From: Bryobacteraceae bacterium
GTDB taxonomy: Bacteria; Acidobacteriota; Terriglobia; Bryobacterales; Bryobacteraceae
NCBI GenBank assembly: GCA_025056865.1
Contig: JANWVO010000003.1
Location: 1-64,000, forward strand
Length of the DNA stretch: 64,000 nucleotides
Direction: 5' to 3'
The translations under genes and the position numbers were made by a program. The notes under the pieces were generated by a model that was not told the DNA's origin, ran no database searches, and saw nothing but the letters and a program-made list of their open reading frames with translations. Position 1 is the first letter of the stretch; every line of letters begins with the position of its first letter. Shown here one piece after another: positions 18,066 to 26,899 of the stretch.

Positions 18066-19913
18066 TCACTCCTGCAATGGCCGGCGCCGCGGCAGCACGG
18101 CCGCCGGCAGAGCGCCCCACAGGATCACCGTGGGCACGGCCTCCATGGCGGCTGCGGGCTGCGGCGGGCGCTCCAGTGCCACCAGTTCGCCCTTCTTCAC
18201 CCCGGAAGCGACCGCCGCCTGGACGAAATTGGCCAGCCGGATCTCGACGGGGCGCTTCTCAAACCTGTCGCCATTCTTCACGTACACGAAGGGCTCGCGG
18301 CTGTCGGGCTCGCGGAACACCGCCTCGCGGGGCACCAGCAGCACGTCGTCCGCCCTGTCCACCAGCACATCCACGCTGACGCTGAGGTCAGGAATCACGC
18401 GCGGATCCATCCGGTCGATTTTCACCATCACCGGCACTTCGCGGACGTACTCCGCGCGAGCCCGACCCGGCTGCGTCATGGCGCCGATGCCCACCACATG
18501 CCCGGGCAGCTCCAGCCCCGGGAAGGCATCGAACCGCAGCGTCGCCTTCGCCCCGATGCGGACGGATTCGACGTCCGCCTGATTCACGGTGGCCGAAACC
18601 AGCATCGACCCGGGATCCACGATGCGGCCGAACATCTGACCCGGGAAGACCTGGTCGCCCGCCTGGATCTGGCCGAACTCGTTGCCGCGGCGGATCGTCT
18701 CGGCCACGAACATTCCGTCGATGGGAGCCCGGACGATCATCCGCTCCACGTTCCGCTGCGCCCGCTCGAGCTCGAGCTTCGCCTGCTGGAGATCCAGCTC
18801 CGCCTGCCGCCGCTGGCTGCGCAGGCTGATCTCCTGCTGCGGGATGGCCGCCTCCACCATGCGCAGGTTGGCCTCGGCCTGCTCGAGGCTCAGCCGCAGG
18901 ATCTCGGCGTCAATGACGCTGCGCACCGGGATTGTCTTGATGTCCAGCTTCGCCTTCTCCACGGCCGCGCGCGCCTGCTCCAGCGTCTGCCGGTAAGACT
19001 TGCGGGCCACGTCGATCTGGGCGTCCATGCTGCGCAGCGTGCGCTCGGCCTGCTCCACGGTCGCCCGGTAATCATCCAGCCGCAGGAGCTGGAACTGGGT
19101 GTCAAACTCGGCGACGACATCGCCCTTCCTGACGAACGAGCCTGGCCGGGCCATCGACTGGATGACCTGCATGAAGTCGCTGGCTCCGCCGCTCAGCCTA
19201 TCGCCGCCACCACCGCCGCCACCACCGCCGCCGCCACCGCCGCCCCCGCTGCCCGACGAGGACGAGGAAGAGGAGGAGCTGCCTGTAGAAGACCGGGAGC
19301 TGCTGGACGTCCGCGACGAGCTCGACGAGCTGGTGGTCGTCCGGGACGAGAACCGGTTGGATGCGCCGCGGAATCCGGACAGGCCGCTGGAGCCGCCGGA
19401 CCCGCCCGCGCCCGCCGTGGAACCCGAGCTCATGGATGCGGACGCACTGGAAGCGGCCGAAGGAGAAGAGGAGGAGGAAGAGGACCCGCCCGAAGAGCGC
19501 CCGCCCCCCTCTCCGCCGCCGCCACCCCCACCGCCTCCTCCAATGTCCACCGTCACGATCATGCCGCCGCCGGCGCGCTGAACGCTGATGTTGGCGCCGC
19601 GGCCTCCGCGCAACTGCGGGGCGATGAGACTGACATACTTCTCCGCCGTGGTGGTGCCCGCAAGGCGGAGAGTCTTCTCCAGCGATCCCTGGGCGACCGG
19701 CGCAGTCCTCACCCTCGCGACAGCCTGCGCGCCCGAGCGCGCCGCGGGATTGAGCTGCCTCCAGGCGAACCACCCGCCGACGACCAAGGCCGCGAAAACC
19801 AAGAGGAAGAGCCACGGGCTGCCCCGGCGGCGCCGGCGCACGGCAGGCTGCGGCTCGGCACCCGGCGCAATGCCCGGCTGCGGAAGCGGAGCGGGATTCG
19901 GTTGCGGCTGCAT
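18066..19913 (-). CDS. HlyD/MFP periplasmic adaptor with a Gly/Ser-rich insertion
   Basis: The 615-residue protein is the first gene of the export operon, with AGGAG seven bases before its ATG. After a Pro-rich cytoplasmic start and a membrane helix (about 33-50), the first lipoyl strand (EKYVSLIAPQLRG) is interrupted by about 113 residues that are almost all Gly and Ser (125-237). The lipoyl fold then resumes at SMARPGSFVRKGDVVAEFD (253-271), followed by the coiled coil and barrel. The tract sits where an ordinary adaptor has a tight turn, so it should loop out of the folded domain. Its role is unknown. Confidence 0.85.
   Translation of the reverse strand: MQPQPNPAPLPQPGIAPGAEPQPAVRRRRRGSPWLFLLVFAALVVGGWFAWRQLNPAARSGAQAVARVRTAPVAQGSLEKTLRLAGTTTAEKYVSLIAPQLRGGRGANISVQRAGGGMIVTVDIGGGGGGGGGGEGGGRSSGGSSSSSSSPSAASSASASMSSGSTAGAGGSGGSSGLSGFRGASNRFSSRTTTSSSSSSRTSSSSRSSTGSSSSSSSSSGSGGGGGGGGGGGGGGGDRLSGGASDFMQVIQSMARPGSFVRKGDVVAEFDTQFQLLRLDDYRATVEQAERTLRSMDAQIDVARKSYRQTLEQARAAVEKAKLDIKTIPVRSVIDAEILRLSLEQAEANLRMVEAAIPQQEISLRSQRRQAELDLQQAKLELERAQRNVERMIVRAPIDGMFVAETIRRGNEFGQIQAGDQVFPGQMFGRIVDPGSMLVSATVNQADVESVRIGAKATLRFDAFPGLELPGHVVGIGAMTQPGRARAEYVREVPVMVKIDRMDPRVIPDLSVSVDVLVDRADDVLLVPREAVFREPDSREPFVYVKNGDRFEKRPVEIRLANFVQAAVASGVKKGELVALERPPQPAAAMEAVPTVILWGALPAAVLPRRRPLQE
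19203..19541 (-). repeat. Low-complexity Gly/Ser-coding repeat inside an adaptor gene
   Basis: The coding strand is a near-continuous run of GGC/GGT/GGA and TCx/AGC codons, with tracts of 8-17 Gly codons at both ends and Ser runs between. The G-rich strand could form two-tetrad quadruplexes (for example the GGAGGAGGCGGTGGGGG part). It keeps the reading frame, so it is coding and not a gene break. Confidence 0.8.
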
Positions 19914-20147
19914 ACGAGACTCCTGGTCCGTTTAGGAAGGTGCCGCCCCTCGGCCTGGCGAGGGCTGGTTCCAGATAGCTATGACGGTGGCTCTGGTGGA
20001 AAGGTTATGCGGCTCCACCCAGAAAAGATCATCCGGCGGGCCGGAAGGACTCATCTTTTCTTCCATTTTGCCGTTCCTGCGCCACCGGCGGCGTCCCGCG
20101 CTGTCGCCCGCCGGACCGTGGCCAGCCCGGGCACCGTGCGCCACCGG

Positions 20148-20176
20148 TTCCCACAACAGCCGGGATGTGATATGGT
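20148..20176 (+). promoter_or_regulatory. Candidate promoter for the aldo/keto reductase gene
   Basis: TTCCCA (20148-20153) and TATGGT (20171-20176) are 17 bases apart, with TG one base before the -10 element as in extended -10 promoters. The leader would be about 30 bases and contains AGGAG at 20201-20205. The remaining 19914-20147 stretch between the divergent genes holds no gene I can support. Confidence 0.45.
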
Positions 20177-20213
20177 TCCGGTAACTGGACCCAGAGGGAA
20201 AGGAGTACCGCCA

Positions 20214-21095
20214 ATGAGCTGGACCACAAGCCGCCGCAGCTTCCTGAAGTCGGCTGGAGCGCTCCTGACCGGCAGCGCGCTTCCAGCCGCGCCAGCCAGA
20301 CGCAGCGCTACGGATTGGGTGGAGCTGGGCAAGTCCGGCGTGAAGGTGACCCGGCTCGCCTTCGGGACCGGCACGTTCGGGGGGCGCGTGCAGAGGGAGC
20401 TGGGCCAAGAGGAGTTCACGCGCCTGGTCCGCCATGCCTACGACCGGGGCATCCGGTTTTTCGAGACCGCCGACGCCTACCGGGAAATGCCGGTGATGCT
20501 CGGCAACGCGCTGAAAGGGCTGCCGCGGGACTCCTACCGCCTGATGACCAAGATCCGGCTCTCCGATGCCAACAACTTCCAGGCGACGTTCGACCGCTTC
20601 CGCCGCGAACTGCAAACCGAGTATCTCGACATCCTGCTGATCCACTGCGTGCGCTCCGCCACGTGGGTGGAGGACCTGGAACGGCTGCGGGACGCCATGA
20701 GCGAGGCCAAAGTGAAGAAAGTCCTGCTGGCGCACGGAGCCTCCTGCCACGGGCTGAAGCCGCTGGAGCGGTTTCCCGGCAACCGCTGGCTGGACGTGGC
20801 GCTGCTCCGCATCAACCACGACGGCACGCGCATGGACAACATCGAAGGAACCGAGTACGGCCGGGGCGACGTGCAGCAGGTGGTGGAGCGCATCGCCGCC
20901 GTCCACGCGCAGGGCACGGGCGTGATTGGAATGAAGATCATCGGCGAGGGCTCGTTCCGCACGCCGGAGCAGCGCGACGCCTCCATCCGCTTTGTGGCCA
21001 GGCTCGGCACGGTGGACTCGATGACCATCGGCTACAAGAGCACGGCGGAGATCGACGAAGCGATCGAGCGGCTGAACCGCCACCTGAACAGCTAA
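20214..21095 (+). CDS. Tat-exported aldo/keto reductase
   Basis: The 293-residue protein begins with a twin-arginine signal (RRSFLKSAGALLTG, from residue 7) and continues into an aldo/keto reductase TIM barrel. The catalytic tetrad is visible as Glu84, Tyr89, Lys113 and His144; the first position is normally Asp (DTAxxYG) but here reads ETADAYR. AGGAG eight bases before the ATG at 20214 supports this start; an in-frame open stretch runs much further upstream but lacks these signals. Family role: NAD(P)H-dependent reduction of carbonyls, often on sugars. It converges with a GH43-like gene. Substrate is unknown. Confidence 0.85.
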   Translation: MSWTTSRRSFLKSAGALLTGSALPAAPARRSATDWVELGKSGVKVTRLAFGTGTFGGRVQRELGQEEFTRLVRHAYDRGIRFFETADAYREMPVMLGNALKGLPRDSYRLMTKIRLSDANNFQATFDRFRRELQTEYLDILLIHCVRSATWVEDLERLRDAMSEAKVKKVLLAHGASCHGLKPLERFPGNRWLDVALLRINHDGTRMDNIEGTEYGRGDVQQVVERIAAVHAQGTGVIGMKIIGEGSFRTPEQRDASIRFVARLGTVDSMTIGYKSTAEIDEAIERLNRHLNS

Positions 21096-21104
21096 GCTGA
21101 TCCG

Positions 21105-23117
21105 CTAGCGGAAGCGCGCGCGGAAGCGGATGCCGTCGCGGCCGTCGGGCCGCGGGCCGGGGCTGTCGGCGAACACGCGCCCGCCCGCGTCCTCCACCCG
21201 CAGATAGCGGTGAGTGGCCAGCGACAGCAGGATCACGTCGCCATCGAACGTCTCCATCCACTGGAACGTCTCCGCCTCTCCGGGCGTGCCCGCGCGCAGC
21301 CCGGCCTGCCCGTCCCCGCCGATGGAGACGAAACCGGCGGGCGCGCGCAGCGCCACGCGGCCTGAGCGCAGATCGACGACGAGGAACTCCTCCGCTCCGG
21401 CGATCCGCAAAGCGGCCCCTCCTGCGGCCGCTTCCAGCCGGATCCGGCGGCCGACAGGAACGGGCGGCCGCGGTGTTTCCTCCACGTCGAAGCGGTCGAA
21501 GTCGGCATATCCGCCGGCCTGGCCCGCCCGCGTCTGGAAAGAAAACAGCGCCCATCGCACGCCCTGGAACGTGATCAGCCCGTAGGCCATGGTGTGGGGC
21601 TTCCCCACGGGCGTGAAGTTGCGTCCGTCGGTGCTAAAGAAGAACTGCGCCCGGTCGCGCAGGAAATCGCACGCGGCGCGGAGCCACACCAGCGGCTGCG
21701 CCAGCGGGACGCGGCTCGACTCTCCGGTGGCCTCGTCGAACTGAACCAGCGCGAATCCGCTGCCGCTGCGCTCCACGCCGATCCAGGCCCAGGGCCGGTT
21801 GAACAGGGCGAAGCCGGCCACGGCCCCGGGGGCGAGTCCTGCGGCGTCGAGCACGGCGGTGGCCGTGGAGCGCGGCCCCACGGCGCGCTGCGTCAGCGTG
21901 TTGCGCGCGCTCCAGAGATCCGGCGCCGGCAGCGCATGCAGACGGAGCCAGCCCGGCCGCTCGCGCAACGACCATTTCCCGTCCACCGGCACATGGTTCC
22001 ATTGCCAGACGGGATTCAGTCCCGGCCGCGCGAAATCGTCGCTGCGCTCGAACGGCGCGCGGGGCTTCGTCCGGTGCCCGGTGTCCGGCTTGATCCATGT
22101 GCGCGGCGAGCGGCCCAGATTGCCGGGAAGGCCGAAATACGGCCAGCCGTCTTTCCAGGTGACGGGCGAAAGCGCCGTGAGCCGACCCACGGAGTTGGCG
22201 TCCATCATGGAGAAGCCCCACCATTCGCCCTTCGGCGTGTCCACGATGCCGCCCTGATGAATGGCGCAGCGGCCGCGCTGGGACGGATCAGGCGGCAGGA
22301 TGCGGAACGGCGGCGTGCGCCCGGCGACGCGATGGCCGAGCGCGAGTCCGAAATCCTCGCCGCGGCTGATGTCCTGATTCACCTCCCAGGGGCCGTCCAG
22401 CCTGTCGGCGCGCGCCACCGGCATGCGCATCTCATCCAGGAACCATGCGCTCGTGATGTAGTAGCGGCCACGGATCTTGTAAAAGTGCAGGCCTTCGCCC
22501 ATGCCTGCCGCCGGCGGGATGATCTCGCGCTCGGTGCCGGGAACCAGATCGGTGAGATCTTCATTGAGCTGCGCCAGCCGGATGCCGCGGTATCCCCACA
22601 CGACGTAAGTGCGGCCGTCGTCGTCGAACAGCACCGACAGATCGTGCAGCGACCGCTTCATCGGAATGCGCTTCCACGGTCCGCGCGGATCGGTGGCGCG
22701 GAAGGTCTGCGCGGTCTGTCCGTTGACGTTGCTGAAGATGTAGAAGACCCCCTTGTGATAGCGCAGGCAGGGGGCCCAGATACCCCGGCCGTATTCGTTC
22801 TTCCCGTCCTCCAGGCGGAAGGAAGGTCCCAGATCCAGGCGGTCGAGCACATAGGAAAGGAAAGTCCAGTTCACCAGATCCCGCGAGTGGAGCACGGGCA
22901 GCCCCGGCATGCTGTGCATCGTCGTGCCGGTCAGGTAGAAGTCCTGCCCGACGCGGATCAGGTCGGGATCGGAGAACTCGTCGAAGAAAAGCGGGTTGGT
23001 GAACGTGCCGTTGCCGTTGTCGGCCCGCCAGGTGTAACGTTCCGCCGCGGCGGAAGCAGGCGCGCCGCTCAACAGCAGAGCGGCCGGGAGAAACGGTGCA
23101 AGAGCTCTCATTCGCAT
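21105..23117 (-). CDS. Glycoside hydrolase family 43-like enzyme with C-terminal accessory domains
   Basis: About 670 residues. A signal peptide (ALAPFLPAALLLSGAPASA) precedes a five-blade propeller typical of GH43, with the base motif FSDPDLIRVGQDFYLTGTT (Asp50), GIWAPCLRYHKGVFYIFSN, and the acid in MGEGLHFYKIRGRYYITS. The second half has the beta-sandwich that follows GH43 beta-xylosidases, then a small beta-rich domain with repeated hydrophobic/Arg pattern up to the end. Expected activity: release of xylose or arabinose from plant polysaccharides outside the inner membrane. ATGs at 23129, 23117 and 23111 are all possible; 23117 has GGAG upstream at suitable distance. Confidence 0.85.
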   Translation of the reverse strand: MRMRALAPFLPAALLLSGAPASAAAERYTWRADNGNGTFTNPLFFDEFSDPDLIRVGQDFYLTGTTMHSMPGLPVLHSRDLVNWTFLSYVLDRLDLGPSFRLEDGKNEYGRGIWAPCLRYHKGVFYIFSNVNGQTAQTFRATDPRGPWKRIPMKRSLHDLSVLFDDDGRTYVVWGYRGIRLAQLNEDLTDLVPGTEREIIPPAAGMGEGLHFYKIRGRYYITSAWFLDEMRMPVARADRLDGPWEVNQDISRGEDFGLALGHRVAGRTPPFRILPPDPSQRGRCAIHQGGIVDTPKGEWWGFSMMDANSVGRLTALSPVTWKDGWPYFGLPGNLGRSPRTWIKPDTGHRTKPRAPFERSDDFARPGLNPVWQWNHVPVDGKWSLRERPGWLRLHALPAPDLWSARNTLTQRAVGPRSTATAVLDAAGLAPGAVAGFALFNRPWAWIGVERSGSGFALVQFDEATGESSRVPLAQPLVWLRAACDFLRDRAQFFFSTDGRNFTPVGKPHTMAYGLITFQGVRWALFSFQTRAGQAGGYADFDRFDVEETPRPPVPVGRRIRLEAAAGGAALRIAGAEEFLVVDLRSGRVALRAPAGFVSIGGDGQAGLRAGTPGEAETFQWMETFDGDVILLSLATHRYLRVEDAGGRVFADSPGPRPDGRDGIRFRARFR

Positions 23118-23221
23118 TCGCTGCTCCATGCCGGCGCCCCACAAAGCGGCAGCCGGCGTGCTCCCCAGCATACCGGGGCCGCGCGTGCAGCGCGCGGCGG
23201 CTGCGGAGCAGAATAGGACTC

Positions 23222-25627
23222 ATGCAACGCGGGTACGCCGCGCCTGCGGTGTTTGCTTCCGCCGTGGCGGTCTGCCTGCACGGCGTGGCGGCGCACGGCC
23301 TGCTGCGACAGCCCGTGTGGACGGGAGAGGGCTGGAACCGCTTCCTTGTTTTCGCCGCCGTCTATGGCTGCGCCGCCGGTCTTTTCGTTCTTGTGCGTCC
23401 CCCCTGGACGCTGGCGGCGCTGGCGGCGGCGGCAGCCGTATTTACGGCGGCTGCCGTGGGGCCATTGGCACTCGCAGGCGTGGCATGGGCCGCGGGCGGC
23501 GCCTGGGCTGTGGGATGGCTTCTGTGGCCGCGCGCGCGGGACTCGCTGCGGCCGGCAGCACCGGTTCAGATGACGCTGGGGCTCGCCGCCTGGGCTGCCT
23601 GCGTGATGTGGACTGCGGCGCTGCCCGTGCATTTCCGTCCGCTCTACTGGCTGCTGCCGGCTGCCGCCATGACGGTGGCCTGGCAGCGCGGCTGGCGGCC
23701 GCTGCTCCGGATGAAAGGGCCGCAGACGCGTGGCGAGGCGGCTGTGTGGGCAGCCGGGCTCTTTCCGCTGTTCGCGCACTGGCTGATTGTCCTGAAGCCT
23801 GAAGTGAGCGCCGACGGGCTGGCCATGCACATGGTGATCCCCGCGCGCATGGCCGCTGCGCACCGCTGGCCCTTCGACGTCGCCGAATTCGCCTGGGCCG
23901 TGATGCCGATGGGCGGCGACTGGGTGTGGACCATCGGATGGATGCTGGGCGGCGAGGCGGCGGCGCGGCTGATGAATCTTCTGCTGCTCGTTCTCATCGT
24001 GTGGATGATTGCCTCCTTCGCAGCCCGCCGGATTCCCGCCTGGGCGGCCGCGCTGCTTGCGGGGGCGATGGCATCGACGCCGCTGGTGCAGCACGTGACC
24101 GGGTCGCTGTTCGTCGAGAATGCCACCGCGCTTTGGCTGACGGCAGCAGCCGTTGTGCTGGCAGGGACCGGCCTCGAGCCGGGACGCGCCCGGGTGGCCT
24201 TCGGCGTCCTGGCCGGGATGGCAGCGGCGACGAAGCTTGGAGCGCTGGCGTTTCTGATTCCGCTGTTCGCCGCCGGCTTGGTTCTGGCTGGGCTGCGCCC
24301 GATGGCCACAGCCCTGATCTGGGCGGCGCTGCCCGGTTGCACGCCCTATCTGAACGCCTGGCTTCGCACCGGGAATCCGGTGTTCCCGTTTCTGAACGCA
24401 GTCTTCCACTCGCCCTTTTTCGAGGCGGTGAATTTCCGCGACACCCGCTTCGAAACGCCTCTCGGCTGGACCACGTTTTACGACCTTGCTTTTCACTCCA
24501 GCCGGTTCATTGAAGGCTTCGACGGGGCGGGCGGGTTCTTCGTTTTTGCGCTGCTGCCGGCGTGCCTTGCGGCATGGAGGCGCCATTGGCCGGCGCCGCG
24601 TTCAGCGCTGCTGCTGACGGTGATCGCCGGCGGCGCGCTCAGCTACGGGGCTCAGTCCAATCTCCGCTATCTCTATCCCGTGTTGCCGCTGACGGCGCTG
24701 ATCGCCGCGGAGGTGATGGCAGAGGCGGGGCTGGAGCGCCGCTGGGCGCGGGCCGCGGCGGCTGCCGGGCTGGCAGCTCTCCTGCTGCTGCACCTGCGCC
24801 TGCTGCCGGCGGCAGGCTACTATCACCGCGAATTCTGCGCGGGGCGGTGGTGGCAGCCGCGGCAGGACATGGACTACATCCGGGAGCACGCGCCGGAAAG
24901 AGAGCTGGTGGAATGGCTGAACCGCAACGCGCCCGGCGCGCGCGCCGCCTGGCTGTGGGGCAACGCGATCGGGGACTTCAGAGGCAGAGCATGGACGGCG
25001 AGCTGGCACAGCCTCGATTTCTGGAAACGGCTTCGCGAAGCGTCGCGCGCCGAGCAGATCGAGCTGATGCTGCGCGGGCTCGGCGTCAGCCATGTGCTGG
25101 CGGCGGCGGCAGGCGGGCGTCGCGTCCCGCTGAATGTGCACGAGCGGGAGTTCCTGGATTCCTGCATGGCGCGGCAGGCTGCCGCGGGGGATATGGAACT
25201 TTGGACCTGGAAGCCGCAAGGCATCTGCTGGACTGGCGAGCCCACGCCCGCCCCTGCGGGCCTGCACGATGACACGTCTCCGTCGCTGCGTTTCGAAGGC
25301 TCGTGGATCCGCGACACGCAGTTCCGCCAGACGCACGGGGGGACGCTGGTCTACACGAACGAGCCGGGCGCCGAAGCGCGCCTGCGCTTCCGCGGCTCCT
25401 CCGCCCGGGTGATGTTCACCGCGGCCTTCAACCGCTGCGCGGCAGTGGCATTGCTCGACGGCGCAGAGGCGGGACGCTTCGACCAGCGCAGCGCGGAAAC
25501 ACGGTGGCAGCAGTGGAGCCCGTGGTTCGCTGCGCCGCAGCCGGGCGAGCACACGCTGTCGCTGCGCATCGCGCCGGGATCGCCCACGGGATGCTGGCTG
25601 GATCTCGATGCGTTCGAGGTCCGTTAG
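23222..25627 (+). CDS. GT-C-like polytopic membrane protein with C-terminal beta-rich domain
   Basis: The 801-residue protein has about a dozen membrane helices up to residue ~535, with an acidic loop typical of GT-C enzymes (EVSADGLAMHM) and GNPVFPF in a later loop. A soluble region then ends in a beta-rich domain (about 670-801) resembling carbohydrate-binding or discoidin-like sandwiches (TLVYTNEPGAEARLRFRG). GT-C enzymes transfer sugars from polyprenyl phosphate on the outer face of the inner membrane. Glycosyltransfer is therefore inferred; no catalytic proof is visible. The gene at 49477 shows the same plan. The ATG at 23222 follows AGGA; longer upstream frames overlap the divergent gene. 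Confidence 0.7.
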   Translation: MQRGYAAPAVFASAVAVCLHGVAAHGLLRQPVWTGEGWNRFLVFAAVYGCAAGLFVLVRPPWTLAALAAAAAVFTAAAVGPLALAGVAWAAGGAWAVGWLLWPRARDSLRPAAPVQMTLGLAAWAACVMWTAALPVHFRPLYWLLPAAAMTVAWQRGWRPLLRMKGPQTRGEAAVWAAGLFPLFAHWLIVLKPEVSADGLAMHMVIPARMAAAHRWPFDVAEFAWAVMPMGGDWVWTIGWMLGGEAAARLMNLLLLVLIVWMIASFAARRIPAWAAALLAGAMASTPLVQHVTGSLFVENATALWLTAAAVVLAGTGLEPGRARVAFGVLAGMAAATKLGALAFLIPLFAAGLVLAGLRPMATALIWAALPGCTPYLNAWLRTGNPVFPFLNAVFHSPFFEAVNFRDTRFETPLGWTTFYDLAFHSSRFIEGFDGAGGFFVFALLPACLAAWRRHWPAPRSALLLTVIAGGALSYGAQSNLRYLYPVLPLTALIAAEVMAEAGLERRWARAAAAAGLAALLLLHLRLLPAAGYYHREFCAGRWWQPRQDMDYIREHAPERELVEWLNRNAPGARAAWLWGNAIGDFRGRAWTASWHSLDFWKRLREASRAEQIELMLRGLGVSHVLAAAAGGRRVPLNVHEREFLDSCMARQAAAGDMELWTWKPQGICWTGEPTPAPAGLHDDTSPSLRFEGSWIRDTQFRQTHGGTLVYTNEPGAEARLRFRGSSARVMFTAAFNRCAAVALLDGAEAGRFDQRSAETRWQQWSPWFAAPQPGEHTLSLRIAPGSPTGCWLDLDAFEVR

Positions 25628-25669
25628 GATGCCCACCGATGCAGCGGCGGCTGCGCCTCTGCGGGTAAC

Positions 25670-26899
25670 ATGAAAATCATGGAAGTCGCCGTGGCGCCCG
25701 CCAGCGCGGTCATGGAGCTGGAGCGGGCTTATCTGCTACAGAATTACTCCCGCTACCCGCTGGTTCTCAAACGGGGCAAAGGCTGCTGGCTCTACGACGC
25801 CGCGGGGCGCCGCTATCTCGACCTTATCTCCGGCATCGGCGTCAACTCGCTGGGCCATGCGCATCCGCGCATCGTCCGCGTCATCCGCGAACAGGCGGCG
25901 CTGCTCATCCATTCGAGCAACCTTTATTACCACGAATTCCAGGGCCCGCTGGCGAAAAGGATCTGTGAAACGAGCGGAATGCAGCGGGTATTTTTCTGCA
26001 ATTCCGGCACGGAAGCGGTGGAAGCCGCCATCAAGATGGTCCGCGCCCACGGCCGCCGCATCGATCCGCAGAAATACGAAATCATCGCGTTTGAGAACAG
26101 CTTCCACGGGCGCACCATGGGGGCGCTTTCGATCACCGGGCAGCCGAAATACCGCGAGCCGTTCGAGCCGCTGCTCGAAGGCGTGCGCATCCTCTCCCCC
26201 TGCGACGATGCGGCGCTGGAAGCAGCCGTCAGCAGCCGCACGGCCGGCATCTTCGTCGAGCCCATCCAGGGCGAGGGCGGCATCTACCCCATGGCGGGGG
26301 CGTGGCTGCGAAGGCTGCGCGAAATGGCAGACCGCTGCAATGCGCTGCTGGTGTTCGATGAAATCCAGTGCGGCATCGGCCGGCCGGGCGTCTGGCACGC
26401 CTACCAGCTTCACGAGCCGCCGGTCCTGCCCGACATCGTGACGCTGGCCAAGCCGATGGCCGCCGGGCTTCCGCTGGGGGCCGTGGCCTGCAACGAGAAG
26501 GCGGCTTCGACCATCGCGCCGGGCATGCATGGAACGACCTTCGGAGGCGGGGCGCTGGCCTGCCGCGTGGCGCTGGAATTCTACGCGATTGTCGAGGAGC
26601 TGCTGCCGCAGATCCGGCGGGTCGGCGAGTACTTTTTTGCGGGCCTGCGGGAGTTGCAGGGCCAGTTTTCTTTTATCCGCGAGGTCCGCGGCGCCGGCCT
26701 GATGATCGGCGTCGAGCTCGACTTCCCCTGCAAGCATCTGGTGAACGAGGGCATCCGCCACGGACTGCTGTTCAACGTCACGCACGAGAAGGTGATCCGG
26801 ATGCTGCCGCCATACATCCTCACCGAGAAAGAAGTGGACCGGGCGCTCGGCGGCCTGCGGAAGGTGCTGCGCAACGCCCGGCCTGTCTCAGCCGCCTGA
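25670..26899 (+). CDS. argD: Acetylornithine aminotransferase (class III PLP-dependent)
   Basis: The 409-residue protein matches ArgD along its length: FCNSGTEAVEAAIKM (109-123), FENSFHGRTMGALSITG, VEPIQGEGG, FDEIQCGIGR with Asp230, and the PLP-binding Lys261 in TLAKPMAAGLPLG. It converts N-acetylglutamate semialdehyde to N-acetylornithine in arginine synthesis, and many members also act in lysine synthesis. No other arginine genes are near. Two ATGs (25670, 25679) lie close together and the first is kept. Its 3' end overlaps the convergent sensor kinase by 12 bases. A related class III aminotransferase function cannot be fully excluded. Confidence 0.85.
   Translation: MKIMEVAVAPASAVMELERAYLLQNYSRYPLVLKRGKGCWLYDAAGRRYLDLISGIGVNSLGHAHPRIVRVIREQAALLIHSSNLYYHEFQGPLAKRICETSGMQRVFFCNSGTEAVEAAIKMVRAHGRRIDPQKYEIIAFENSFHGRTMGALSITGQPKYREPFEPLLEGVRILSPCDDAALEAAVSSRTAGIFVEPIQGEGGIYPMAGAWLRRLREMADRCNALLVFDEIQCGIGRPGVWHAYQLHEPPVLPDIVTLAKPMAAGLPLGAVACNEKAASTIAPGMHGTTFGGGALACRVALEFYAIVEELLPQIRRVGEYFFAGLRELQGQFSFIREVRGAGLMIGVELDFPCKHLVNEGIRHGLLFNVTHEKVIRMLPPYILTEKEVDRALGGLRKVLRNARPVSAA

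Noticed and set aside
19203-19541. CRISPR array or tandem-repeat locus
   Set aside because: There are no regular repeat/spacer units; the repetition is Gly and Ser codons within an intact adaptor gene.
18498-20213. Long in-frame upstream extension of the aldo/keto reductase
   Set aside because: It runs antisense through the first adaptor gene. The Tat signal, AGGAG site and promoter match all point to the ATG at 20214.
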